Program-made: the position numbers and the translations under genes
Notes under the pieces: generated by a model
What the model was told of the DNA's origin: nothing
Database searches by the model: none
What the model saw: the letters and a program-made list of their open reading frames with translations, nothing else
Part shown: positions 1 through 6,688 of the stretch, piece by piece
Layout of the letters: each line of letters begins with the position of its first letter
Numbering within the stretch: position 1 is the stretch's first letter
DNA from: Candidatus Elarobacter sp.
Lineage (GTDB): Bacteria > Vulcanimicrobiota > Vulcanimicrobiia > Vulcanimicrobiales > Vulcanimicrobiaceae
NCBI GenBank assembly: GCA_030150085.1
Contig: JASLGJ010000031.1
Location: 1 to 9,955 of the forward strand
Length of the DNA stretch: 9,955 bases
Direction of reading: 5' to 3'

Positions 1-1
1 C

Positions 2-664
2 AGCCGCATCGAGCCCGACTCGCCGGTGCTCGCCACCCAGATCGCGTCCTTCGTCGACCACGTCGTGGACGGCGCCGAACCCAAGCTCGCCACGCTGCTC
101 GCGGCGCAGACCGTCTCCGTCGGCGAGGCCACGCTGCCCGCCGCCCTGGCGAGCGAACGGGCCGCGGCGCTGGGAGCGGACCTCAAGCAGAACGCGCTCG
201 CGCTGGCGGCCGGGATCGGGGCCGAAGCGAGCGCGCCCGAGCCGCTCGGGCCGGCGCTGGCCGGGGCGCTCACCGCGCTGACCGCGGTGCAGACCCAGGC
301 CGCGCAGTTGCTGGCGGGGCGGCCCGACGGGCTCGCGTTCACCCTGCCGCTGACGACGCCGTTCGGCCAGCAGAACGCGCGCATCGCGGTCCGGCGCGAA
401 GCGCCGCAGGGCCGCGGCGTGCCGCTGGACGGGGCCAACTTCCGCATCGCGTTCGTGCTCGAGACGGCGCACTACGGCACGGTCGCGCTCGACCTGGTCA
501 CCGTCGGGCGCGAGGTCACGGTGGACGTGCGGGCCGAGAGCGCACCCGCGGTGCGGGCCTTCCGCGACGCGCTGGGCGGCCTGACCGCGCGCCTGGAATC
601 GCTGCGCTACCGCGTCGCCTCGGCGGGCGCGGTGGTGGGCCCGGTCGGGACGGTGCCGGCGTGA
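2..664 (+). CDS. FliK-like flagellar hook-length control protein, C-terminal part (5' end outside window)
   Basis: The frame is open from the window edge. A GTG at 26 could start it but has no good ribosome binding site, and the frame continues upstream, so I treat the gene as 5'-truncated by the window. The visible part is Ala/Leu-rich and helical. Roughly its last 110 residues resemble the Flg_hook domain at the C-terminus of FliK: a beta-rich stretch (FVLETAHYGTVALDL, then VTVDVRAES) followed by a helix with regularly spaced Arg/Leu (FRDALGGLTARLESLRYRV). In the family this domain contacts the export gate protein FlhB and switches substrate specificity from hook to filament proteins. The stop overlaps the next gene's start by 4 bp (GTGA), and that gene is FlhB-like, which supports the call. 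Sequence identity to true FliK is low in this family, so the function is inferred from domain shape and context. Confidence 0.6.
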   Translation, partial: SRIEPDSPVLATQIASFVDHVVDGAEPKLATLLAAQTVSVGEATLPAALASERAAALGADLKQNALALAAGIGAEASAPEPLGPALAGALTALTAVQTQAAQLLAGRPDGLAFTLPLTTPFGQQNARIAVRREAPQGRGVPLDGANFRIAFVLETAHYGTVALDLVTVGREVTVDVRAESAPAVRAFRDALGGLTARLESLRYRVASAGAVVGPVGTVPA

Positions 665-960
665 ACGCGCGCTACTACGACGCGCGCCGCAACGCGCCGC
701 GGCGCCCCGCCGCCGCCGCGCTGGCGTACGATCCGACCGGTCCCGCGCCGCCCGAGATCGTCGCCGTCGGGCGCGGCTTGGCGGCGGCGGAGATCGTGCG
801 CCTGGCGCGCGAGCACGACATCCCGGTCCACCAGGACGCCGGGCTGGTCGAGGCGCTGGCCAAGCTCGAGGTCGGCACCGTCATCCCGCACGAGCTGTAC
901 GCGGTCGTCGCCGAAGTGCTGGCCTTCGTCTACGCCGTCGACGCGCAAGCCGCGCCGTAG
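661..960 (+). CDS. FlhB C-terminal-domain-like protein (stand-alone, YlqH type)
   Basis: This 99-residue protein matches the cytoplasmic C-terminal domain of FlhB/YscU export-gate proteins without the membrane part. Residues 19-33 (AALAYDPTGPAPPEI) correspond to the segment after the autocleavage site. Residues 34-92 carry the usual VAVGRGLAAAEIVRLAREHD, then IPVHQD, LVEALAKLEVGTVIP and ELYAVVAEVLAFVY. The NPTH self-cleavage motif that precedes this segment in full FlhB is absent, and the N-terminus is a short Arg/Ala-rich tail. Small proteins of this kind (B. subtilis YlqH is an example) often sit next to a FliK-like gene, as here. The GTG start overlaps the upstream stop by 4 bp, so translation is probably coupled. 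The likely role is an accessory or alternative substrate-switch partner in flagellar export. Family assignment is strong; the exact role is not known. Confidence 0.82.
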   Translation: MNARYYDARRNAPRRPAAAALAYDPTGPAPPEIVAVGRGLAAAEIVRLAREHDIPVHQDAGLVEALAKLEVGTVIPHELYAVVAEVLAFVYAVDAQAAP

Positions 961-1018
961 GCCGAACCGCGCGGCGCGCGAGCCGGAGAACCGCGCACCG
1001 CGCCGAAGCCGCGTCTCC

Positions 1019-2539
1019 GTGACAATTCGGAGATCAAGCCTGCTGCTCGCCGTCGGGCTCGCGCTGCTTCCGCTTGCCGCGCGCGCGCAAGACGCGCCGC
1101 CGCCCTTGCCCGCGCTGGCCGATGCGGTCACGCACCACGCCGTGACGGTGGGCGGGCGCACGCTGCGCTACACCGTGCGGGCCGGGCGCACCGTGCTGCG
1201 CGACGCCAAGGACGAGCCGGCGGCGAGCCTGTTCTCGGTCGACTACACGCTCGACGGCGCGCCCGCGGCGACCCGCCCGGTGTCGTTCCTGTGGAACGGC
1301 GGGCCGGGCTCTTCGACGCTGTGGCTGCACATGGGCTCGTTCGCGCCGCTCGTCGTGCGCACCAACGACACCGGCGTGGCGAGCGTGCCGGCGCAGCTCG
1401 TGCCCAACGACGGCACGCTGCTCGGCACGACCGATCTGGTCTTCGTCGACGCGCCCGGGACCGGTCTGAGCCGCATCGGCGGCAAGGGCAAACCGGCCGA
1501 CTTCTACGGCGTCGACCAGGACGCGCGCGCGTTCGCGCAGTTCGTCGAGCGCTGGCTGGGCGCGCACGGCCGCTGGGGCTCGCCGCGCTTTCTGATCGGC
1601 GAGTCGTACGGCACGACGCGCGCCGCCAACGTGGTCGACCGCCTGCAGAACGCCGGCGTCGGCGTCAACGGCGTGGTGCTGATCTCCAGCGTGCTCGACG
1701 AGAACACGCTCGACCCCGCGCCGCCGGGCGAAGACCTCTCGCACGTCAAGTTCTTGCCGACCGAGGCCGCGGTGGCGTGGTACCACGACGCGCTGCCCGC
1801 GCCGCGCCCGGCCCAGCTCGAACCGTTCCTGGCCGAGGTGCGGCGCTTCGCCGCCGGCCCGTACGCGAGCGCGCTGCTGCAGGGCGCGAACCTGGAGCCG
1901 GCGGCGCGGCGCGAGATCGTCGCGCAACTGCACCGCTATCTCGGCCTGGACGAGGCCTACCTCGAGCGGGCCGACCTGCGCGTCGATCCGACCCGCTTCG
2001 AGAAGGAGCTGCTGCGCGGGCGCGGGCGCCTGGCGGGCCGGCTCGACGGCCGGTTCGTCGGCTACGACGTCGACCGCACCAGCGACTCGCCGGCCTACGA
2101 CCCGACCCTCGACAGCTCGATCCAGAGCGCGTTCGTGGGCGCGTTCAACCGCTACCTGCGCGACGACCTCGGCTACCGCACCGAGCTGCGCTACCTGCCC
2201 TTCAACTACGGCGAGGTCGGCAACGCCTGGAACTTCAAGCGCGACGCGAGCGACGTCGGCATCCCGGTGCAAGTGCCCGACGTGATCCCCGACCTCGCGC
2301 AGGCGCTGACCCGCAACCCGGCCCTGCGCGTGTTCGCCGCCAACGGCTACTTCGATCTGTCCACGCCGTTCTTCGGCACCGAGCTCGACCTCGCGCACCT
2401 CGGCCTCGATCCCGCCCTGCGCGCGCACGTCAGCTACGGCTACTACCGCTCGGGCCACATGATCTACCTCGAGCCGAACGCGCGCCGCCGGCTCGGCACC
2501 GACATCGCGAACTGGATGCGCGCCACGCTGGCGCGCTGA
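1019..2539 (+). CDS. Secreted serine carboxypeptidase-like protein (peptidase family S10)
   Basis: The 506-residue protein begins at GTG 1019 with a clear signal peptide: positive TIRR, a Leu/Ala-rich core, then ARA|QD near residue 23. All S10 hallmarks are visible. The oxyanion/substrate motif WNGGPGSS is at residues 92-99, the nucleophile Ser196 lies in IGESYGT, Asp446 in NGYFDLSTPF and His480 in RSGHMIY. DAPGTGLS at 145-151 is also typical of the family. The length is normal for bacterial S10 members. These enzymes remove C-terminal residues from peptides, usually at acidic pH, and the product should act in the periplasm or outside the cell. No convincing ribosome binding site precedes the GTG, but no better start exists near the signal peptide. 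The gene stands alone: 58 bp after the FlhB-like gene and about 180 bp before the KTSC gene. Natural substrates cannot be read from the sequence. Confidence 0.93.
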   Translation: MTIRRSSLLLAVGLALLPLAARAQDAPPPLPALADAVTHHAVTVGGRTLRYTVRAGRTVLRDAKDEPAASLFSVDYTLDGAPAATRPVSFLWNGGPGSSTLWLHMGSFAPLVVRTNDTGVASVPAQLVPNDGTLLGTTDLVFVDAPGTGLSRIGGKGKPADFYGVDQDARAFAQFVERWLGAHGRWGSPRFLIGESYGTTRAANVVDRLQNAGVGVNGVVLISSVLDENTLDPAPPGEDLSHVKFLPTEAAVAWYHDALPAPRPAQLEPFLAEVRRFAAGPYASALLQGANLEPAARREIVAQLHRYLGLDEAYLERADLRVDPTRFEKELLRGRGRLAGRLDGRFVGYDVDRTSDSPAYDPTLDSSIQSAFVGAFNRYLRDDLGYRTELRYLPFNYGEVGNAWNFKRDASDVGIPVQVPDVIPDLAQALTRNPALRVFAANGYFDLSTPFFGTELDLAHLGLDPALRAHVSYGYYRSGHMIYLEPNARRRLGTDIANWMRATLAR

Positions 2540-2720
2540 GCGCGCGAGCCTCCGCCGGCCTCGGGCGCGGCACGGCGCGCGCCCTATTGATCTCTGGAAA
2601 TCATAGCTGCTCGCGATGTAAATGGTACTTGTGAACCAATTGCGTCGCGCCGTGCATGCTCGCCGTTCGAACGGGAACATTGTTCGGAACCGCGGTGTAG
2701 GCGGCAATGCGAGGTGTTCG
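2540..2720. promoter_or_regulatory. Intergenic region with clustered palindromes upstream of the KTSC gene
   Basis: GC-rich arms at 2540-2546 and 2576-2582 could form a stem after the peptidase stop, but there is no T-run and the arms are simple GC repeats, so a terminator is doubtful. The stretch 2586-2640 is markedly more AT-rich than its surroundings and probably holds the promoter, although no clean -35/-10 pair stands out. A perfect 12-bp palindrome, CCGTTCGAACGG, lies at 2663-2674. It is followed at once by GAACATTGTTC (2675-2685), a second dyad, and a further GGAAC at 2686-2690. The repeated GAAC/GTTC half-sites suggest a repressor or activator binding site. Confidence 0.4.
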
Positions 2721-2933
2721 GTGCGACGGGAGCCGGTGGAGAGCACGAGCGTCACGTCGATGGGCTACGATCCGCGCCGCGCGACGCTCGAAATCGAGTT
2801 CGCGAACGGCGGAGTGTACCGGTATTTCGCGGTGCCGCGCGCGACCTGGGAACGGCTGCGCGCGGCGGACTCGGTCGGGCGCTTCGTCAACTTCACCATC
2901 AAGCCGCACCACCGCTTCGTGCGGGTGGCGTGA
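2721..2933 (+). CDS. KTSC-domain protein
   Basis: I place the start at GTG 2721 because GAGGT at 2711-2715 lies 5 bases ahead and because this gives a 70-residue protein that is almost exactly one KTSC domain. The frame is open further upstream, but those residues are Arg/Asn-rich and do not look coded. Visible family features are VESTSVTSMGYDP near the N-terminus, LEIEFANGGVYRYFAVP in the middle (a beta-hairpin) and a C-terminal block with SVGRFVNFTIKPHHRF. KTSC domains occur alone, in phage proteins and fused to lysyl-tRNA synthetases. The biochemical role is not established. It is convergent with the stress-protein gene, with 9 bp between stops. It probably has its own promoter in the AT-richer gap upstream, next to the palindromes at 2663-2685. 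Confidence 0.82.
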   Translation: MRREPVESTSVTSMGYDPRRATLEIEFANGGVYRYFAVPRATWERLRAADSVGRFVNFTIKPHHRFVRVA

Positions 2934-2942
2934 GCGGATGCG

Positions 2943-3722
2943 CTAGGCGCGCACCGTCATGACCGGCACCGAGGCTTCGCGCACGAGCCCTTCCGCGACG
3001 CTGCCCAGGATCAGGCGCGCGACCGCGTTGTGGCCGTGCGTGCCGGTCGCGATCAGCGCCGCGTTGCGCCGCTCGGCCGCGTCGACCAGCTCTTCGACCG
3101 GGTCGCCTTCGCGCAGCTCGGCCGAGTAGTTCACGCCCGCGGCGCGCACCCGCTCGACCATCGCGGCGAAGGCGCGCTGCTCGTCGACCAGGGCGCGGCG
3201 CTCTTCCACCACGTGCACCAGGTGCAAGGTGGCGCGGCGTTCCAGCGCCAGCTCCAGCGCGGCGTCGAGCGCCGCTTCGGCGGCCGGCGTCTCGTCGACG
3301 GCGACCACGATCGAGCGGCCGTCGCGCACGGTCGTGTCGGCGCCGACGGTGAACACCGGGACGGCGCTCAGACGCACCACCGCGGCCGCGACGCTGCCCA
3401 GCACCGTGCTCTCGCCGCCGCGGGCGCGGGTCCCCAGCACGATGCCGCCGGCGCGCAGCGCGAGCGCGTCCGCGACGATCGTCTCGGCCGGCGCGCCGTG
3501 GCCGATGCAGGCGCAGGCCTCGACGCCGTGCGCGACGGCGCGCGCGCTGGCATGGACGCAAGCCAGGCGAGCTTGCCGCTCGTCCCGCTCGGTCGCCACG
3601 CTGCTGAAGCAGAGGGTCGCGCCGGCGCGCGCCGCGAGCGCCAGGGCGAAGGAGACGGCGCGGCCGGCCGGTTCGGAACCGTCGACCGCCACCACGAGAT
3701 CGGCGAAACGAGACATGGCCAT
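2943..3722 (-). CDS. Universal stress protein with two tandem UspA domains
   Basis: The 259-residue protein contains two Usp domains, about residues 6-127 and 136-258. Each begins with the beta-1/Asp element (LVVAVDGSEPAG; IVVAVDETPAAE). The second domain has a textbook nucleotide loop, G-2x-G-9x-G-S, at G227-G230-G240-S241 (GTHGHNAVARLILGS). The equivalent loop of the first domain (GTRARGGESTVLGS, from G97) has Ala100 in place of the second Gly and one residue fewer, so it may not bind ATP normally. Tandem Usp proteins are usually cytoplasmic and help cells through oxidative, starvation or hypoxic stress. Two ATGs are possible, 3722 and 3716. AAGGTGA at 3733-3727 precedes both, 4 and 10 bases ahead. 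The gene follows glutamine synthetase on the same strand after 121 bp and may have its own promoter there. Confidence 0.93.
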   Translation of the reverse strand: MAMSRFADLVVAVDGSEPAGRAVSFALALAARAGATLCFSSVATERDERQARLACVHASARAVAHGVEACACIGHGAPAETIVADALALRAGGIVLGTRARGGESTVLGSVAAAVVRLSAVPVFTVGADTTVRDGRSIVVAVDETPAAEAALDAALELALERRATLHLVHVVEERRALVDEQRAFAAMVERVRAAGVNYSAELREGDPVEELVDAAERRNAALIATGTHGHNAVARLILGSVAEGLVREASVPVMTVRA

Positions 3723-3843
3723 GACGTCACCTTTCAGGAGCGTCGTGGATGTGTTCGGGCCGATGCGTTACCCGACTCATCCTCGCGAGGCCTTTGTACG
3801 CCGGGATGGTTACAAAAGAGTTACACGAACCGTACGGCTGCGT
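3723..3843. promoter_or_regulatory. Intergenic region with 11-bp-spaced GTTACA direct repeats
   Basis: This gap separates the glutamine synthetase stop from the stress-protein start; both are on the minus strand. It contains two GTTACA hexamers at 3809 and 3820 with an 11-bp period, and a third GTTAC at 3767, 42 bp from the nearer one (about four helical turns). Tandem hexamers one helical turn apart are the usual footprint of OmpR/PhoB-type response regulators. CCTCGCGAGG (3781-3790) and CCGTACGG (3830-3837) are short perfect palindromes. No U-tract terminator for glutamine synthetase was seen. The minus-strand ribosome site AAGGTGA lies at 3727-3733. Confidence 0.4.
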
Positions 3844-5160
3844 TCAGAACGTGCGCAGGTACGCCGCATGCTCCCAGGGATGAACGACCCGCCGGTAGCG
3901 CTCGTACTCGGCGAATTTCGCGTCCCGAAACGCGTGATAGATATGATCGCCCAGTGCGCCGCGTATGACGACGTCCTCGTCGAGCGCGGCGATGGCCTGG
4001 CGCAGCGAGGTGGGCAGCATGCGGATTCCGTGCTCGGCCCGGAAACGCTCGCTCAGCTCGTAGGTCGAGCCGGTGAAGGGATCGCCGGGCAAAGCTCGCG
4101 AGCGGATGCCGTCGGCCAGCGCTTCGACCAGCACCGCCATGGTCAGGTACGGGTTGCACGAGGCGTCGGGACTGCGAACTTCGATCAGCGGCGGCTCGCC
4201 GCCGAACGCGGGCGGCACGCGCACCAGCGCGTTGGCGCTGCGGTGAGACCAAACGGTGTACACCGGCGCGTCCCACGCCGCGACGAGCCGCTTGTAGGAG
4301 TTCACGGTGGGGTTGCAGACCGCGGTGAAGCCGCGCGCGTGCTCGAGCAGCCCGGCCACCGCGTGCAGCCGCACCGCCTCGTCGATCTCGCCCAGTGCGA
4401 AGTAGATGTGCAGGCCGCTCCCGGCCGAGTCCTCGAGGGGCTTGGGCATGAAGGTGGCGTGCAGGCCGTGCCGCTCGGCGATGCGCTTGGTCACCCCGCG
4501 CACGGTGACCAGCCGGTCCGCCGTCGCCAGCACCGTGCCGGCCGCCAGGTCGAGCTCGTGCTGGCCCGCGCCGTGCTCGTGGTGCGCGCTGGAGACCGGA
4601 ATGCCCATCGCTTCGAGCGCCGCGCTCATCGCCAGCCGCGCGTCGTCGCCGCGGTCGCTGGGCGAGAAGTCGAAGTACGAGCCGCTGTCGGAGGTGCGCG
4701 TGGTCGGCATTCCGGCCGCGTCGAGCTGGAAGAGGTAGAACTCGACCTCCAGACCGGTGCGGACGCGCTGCACGACGTCGCCCGCGTCCTCGAGCACGCG
4801 CTTGAGCGTGCTGCGCGGGCAGCCCTCGAAGGGCGTGCCGTCGGGGGTCGCGATGTCGCACAGCACGCGCGCCTCGACCTGCCCGTCGACCGTCCACGGC
4901 AGCACCGTGAAGGTCGCCGGGTCGGGGCGCAGCACCATGTCGATCTCTTCGCCCCGCACGAACCCGTCGATCGAGCCGCCGTCGAAGGTGACGTTGCCGT
5001 CGAGCGCGCGCTCCAGCTCGCCGGCCGGGACGGTCACGCTCTTCTCGATCCCCAGCACGTCCACGAACGCCAGGCGCACCCAGCGCACGCCCCGCTCCTT
5101 GGAGGTGGCGAGCGCCGCGCGGCGGATCGCCGCCGCGTCCTTCACCGAAGACAGCCCCAT
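3844..5160 (-). CDS. glnA: Glutamine synthetase, class I-alpha type
   Basis: The 438-residue enzyme would make glutamine from glutamate, ammonia and ATP in the cytoplasm. The N-terminal beta-grasp region carries FDGGSIDGFVRGEEIDM (residues 59-75) with the loop Asp60. The metal and ammonium ligands are visible: LEVEFYLF (Glu138, Glu140), EHGAGQHELD (Glu195, Glu202) and GSGLHIY (His251). The glutamate-binding flap reads NPTVNSYKRLV (283-293), and Arg-rich HRSANALVRVP and EVRSPDASCNPYL follow. The length, the lack of the 25-residue insertion and of an adenylylation Tyr site (NLYDLPPEE in class I-beta) point to the I-alpha type. Arg69, in the position linked to feedback inhibition in Bacillus enzymes, is present. 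The C-terminus is not the classic one. The ATG lies 3 bp after the PucR-type regulator's stop with no clear ribosome site, so it is probably translated by coupling. A gamma-glutamyl-amine ligase of the same fold cannot be excluded. Confidence 0.9.
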   Translation of the reverse strand: MGLSSVKDAAAIRRAALATSKERGVRWVRLAFVDVLGIEKSVTVPAGELERALDGNVTFDGGSIDGFVRGEEIDMVLRPDPATFTVLPWTVDGQVEARVLCDIATPDGTPFEGCPRSTLKRVLEDAGDVVQRVRTGLEVEFYLFQLDAAGMPTTRTSDSGSYFDFSPSDRGDDARLAMSAALEAMGIPVSSAHHEHGAGQHELDLAAGTVLATADRLVTVRGVTKRIAERHGLHATFMPKPLEDSAGSGLHIYFALGEIDEAVRLHAVAGLLEHARGFTAVCNPTVNSYKRLVAAWDAPVYTVWSHRSANALVRVPPAFGGEPPLIEVRSPDASCNPYLTMAVLVEALADGIRSRALPGDPFTGSTYELSERFRAEHGIRMLPTSLRQAIAALDEDVVIRGALGDHIYHAFRDAKFAEYERYRRVVHPWEHAAYLRTF

Positions 5161-5163
5161 CGC

Positions 5164-6393
5164 TCAGCCGTCGAGCGCGTCGACGGCGAGCGCCGCGCGG
5201 ACGGTGAGCTGGTCGTGCGGGGAGTCCAAGTCGAGCCGGCCGATCTCGCCGATTTGGCGCAAGCGGTAGAAGATGGTGTGGCGGTGCACGTTGAGCTGCG
5301 CGGCCGCCTCCTTGATGTTCTGCCCGACCTCGAAGAAGAGCTGCAAGGTCCGCACCAGCTCGGTCTGGTGCTTCTCGTCGTACTGGCGCAGCGGGTCGAG
5401 CACGCGGGTGGCGAACGCGCGCCAGTCCTCGCGCGTCGCGCCGGTGCGGTGCAGCAGCGGGTAGACGCCCAGGTCCTCGTACGGCATCACCCGCCCGCCG
5501 CCGAACATCCGGCGCACGATCGTCATCGCCTCGCGCGACTCGTCCACGCTCTGCGCGACGTGGACCATCTCGGCGTGCCGGCCGACCCCGCCGACCACCT
5601 TCACGTCCAGCCCGGCCCGCGCGATGCCGCGCGGGATCAGGGTCGCGGCGGTGCGCGCGTTGGCGGCGTCGACCTCGAGCGGGGCCGGCACGAGGAAGAA
5701 GAAGCCCCCGCCGCGCTCGATCACCACCACCTCGCCGGTGCGCGTGCCCAGGGTGTCCAGGCAGACCCGCCGGATCTCGGCGTTCTTCTGCGCCGCGACG
5801 GACTCGTCGAGCCCCTCGCCCTCGACCGCGACCGCGACGTAGCCCGGCGCGAGCGCGATGCCGCGCGCCTGGGCGTCGTCGCGGGCTTCGAGCGGGTCCT
5901 CGTAGGCCCGCGCCAGCAGGCGGTCCCAGAAGCCGCGCCGCCGGCCGCGCGTGCCGCCGCCCTCGCGCGAGAGCTCGATCGCGATCTGGGCCGCGGTCAG
6001 GCGGATCGGACCGGTCCGCTCGTCGAGCTCGGTTCCGGCCCGCGGGAAGACGCTCAGCCAGCCCAGCCGGACCTCGCCGGCGCGCAGCGGAAAGGCGCGC
6101 GCGCGGGGGTCGGCGGGGGGCAGCAGCGCGGTCGGCTCGCCGCCGGCGTCCTTGGGCACCAGGTCGCGCAACGATGGCGGCAGCACGAGCAAGCCCCAGC
6201 CGGTCCCCGCCACGGCCCGATGGCGCCACTGCGCGTCCACGACCAGGAACGCGGCCCCCACCGCGTCGGCCAGGTGCGCCGCCAGCGCTTGTGCCCCGCC
6301 CCCGCTCGCCGCGACGCGCGCCAGCGCTTCCGCGAAGCCCAGGAGCGCATCGGCGGAGTCGAGCTGCGTCGGGCGGGTCGCGAGGACCCGCAT
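5164..6393 (-). CDS. PucR-family (CdaR-like) transcriptional regulator
   Basis: Using the ATG at 6393 the protein has 409 residues. A TTG at 6408 would add five. An AGGGAG at 6416-6411 is too close (2 bases) to the TTG and too far (17) from the ATG, and a stop just upstream rules out anything longer. The N-terminal third looks like a GAF-type sensory domain (about 15-140). The middle (about 155-300) resembles the degenerate GGDEF-like CdaR domain. The C-terminus (about 340-400) is a clear PucR helix-turn-helix: LVRTLQLFFEVGQNIKEAAA, then LNVHRHTIFYRLRQIGEI and a final LTVRAALAV helix. Family members sense small nitrogen compounds or metabolites and usually activate nearby catabolic genes. Being first in a two-gene operon with glutamine synthetase suggests control of nitrogen assimilation or amine use, possibly with autoregulation. 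The ligand cannot be told from sequence. Confidence 0.88.
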   Translation of the reverse strand: MRVLATRPTQLDSADALLGFAEALARVAASGGGAQALAAHLADAVGAAFLVVDAQWRHRAVAGTGWGLLVLPPSLRDLVPKDAGGEPTALLPPADPRARAFPLRAGEVRLGWLSVFPRAGTELDERTGPIRLTAAQIAIELSREGGGTRGRRRGFWDRLLARAYEDPLEARDDAQARGIALAPGYVAVAVEGEGLDESVAAQKNAEIRRVCLDTLGTRTGEVVVIERGGGFFFLVPAPLEVDAANARTAATLIPRGIARAGLDVKVVGGVGRHAEMVHVAQSVDESREAMTIVRRMFGGGRVMPYEDLGVYPLLHRTGATREDWRAFATRVLDPLRQYDEKHQTELVRTLQLFFEVGQNIKEAAAQLNVHRHTIFYRLRQIGEIGRLDLDSPHDQLTVRAALAVDALDG

Positions 6394-6421
6394 CTTGCGA
6401 ACGGCCAAGGCTCCCTATGTA

Positions 6422-6434
6422 CGGGCAAAGCCCG
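6422..6434. promoter_or_regulatory. Small inverted repeat upstream of the PucR-type gene
   Basis: CGGGC-AAA-GCCCG is a perfect 5-bp inverted repeat around an AAA centre, 28 bp upstream of the chosen regulator start. It could be an operator or a leader hairpin in the minus-strand transcript. In such GC-rich DNA an arm this short may also be chance. Confidence 0.25.
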
Positions 6435-6435
6435 C

Positions 6436-6661
6436 CTGCTGCCTGCACCAAGCGCGCGATTGTCCCCATCCAGCCGCTGAGTGACGAGCGGGCGGCGGCT
6501 GGGGGACGCCAGCGAGGCGGCGCGAACGGCACACTCGCCTGCGCGCTGGCCCTGCTGTTCGTCTGGCGCCTGCGCGACGCGCTCGATCGTCGGCTGGGTC
6601 GGCTACGTGACCGCCAACGCGATCGCCTGCCGCGACGGCCGCGCCCGTCCGGTCTTGATCG
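6436..6661 (+). repeat. Left imperfect direct copy of the small membrane-protein locus
   Basis: This stretch matches 8458-8803 in a series of ordered anchors. A 20-base block at 6436-6455 differs from 8458-8477 at two positions. CCGCTGAG is at 6474 and 8504, and GGCGGCGCGAAC at 6516 and 8524. Next come the coding block ending in TTCGTCTGG, then GGCTGGGTCGGCTA and the GCCAACGCG stretch up to TTGATCG at about 6661. Spacers have diverged and about 95 bp of internal coding sequence is missing. The match includes DNA upstream of the gene, so the whole locus was duplicated. It ends abruptly where the low-GC segment begins. Confidence 0.75.
6521..6660 (+). pseudogene. Truncated, frameshifted relic of the small four-helix membrane protein
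   Basis: Two pieces of the intact gene at 8545-8880 are recognisable here in different frames. Bases 6534-6566 encode LACALALLFVW, matching residues 14-24 (LVCALAVLFVW) of the intact protein. Bases 6586-6660 encode VGWVGYVTANAIACRDGRAR followed by PVLI, matching residues 63-86. The interval between these blocks is 19 nt here and 114 nt in the intact gene. That 95-nt loss includes the second membrane helix and causes the frameshift. The start-codon segment and the last helix are also missing; homology stops at about 6661. No product can be made from it. It shows that an intact copy once lay next to the PucR-type regulator, divergently oriented. Confidence 0.75.
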
Positions 6662-6665
6662 ATGG

Positions 6666-6683
6666 GCGCCGGCGATCCGGCGC
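6666..6683 (-). terminator. Hairpin just after the Ig-like protein gene, possible terminator
   Basis: A perfect 7-bp stem, GCGCCGG/CCGGCGC, closes a four-base loop and starts 5 bases after the minus-strand TAG at 6689-6691. No T-run follows, so it is not a classical Rho-independent terminator. It may protect the 3' end or act with Rho. It also lies within 5 bp of the island border. Confidence 0.45.
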
Positions 6684-6688
6684 AGAGA

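Noticed and set aside
2540..2582. Rho-independent terminator after the peptidase
   Set aside because: The arms are simple GC repeats with a 29-base loop and no T-run, so chance pairing is likely.
1034..2755. Long open frame on the minus strand opposite the peptidase
   Set aside because: It is rich in Arg, Ala, Val and Gln with no motif, and runs antisense to a gene with a complete catalytic triad. Such shadows are common in high-GC DNA.
3781..3790. CCTCGCGAGG palindrome as a shared operator (a similar CTCGCGAG occurs in the gap at 7112-7197)
   Set aside because: Short CG-rich palindromes are expected often at this base composition, and the flanks of the two do not match.
4248..4262. Third GTGAGACC-like site inside glutamine synthetase
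   Set aside because: The second half-site is imperfect and the spacing differs from the two sites at 8904 and 8958.
3229..6480. Very long open frame on the plus strand (over 1000 codons), and a similar minus-strand frame at 3821-6532
   Set aside because: Both overlap the stress protein, glutamine synthetase and PucR-type genes in other frames, show low-complexity Arg/Ala/Pro composition and match nothing.
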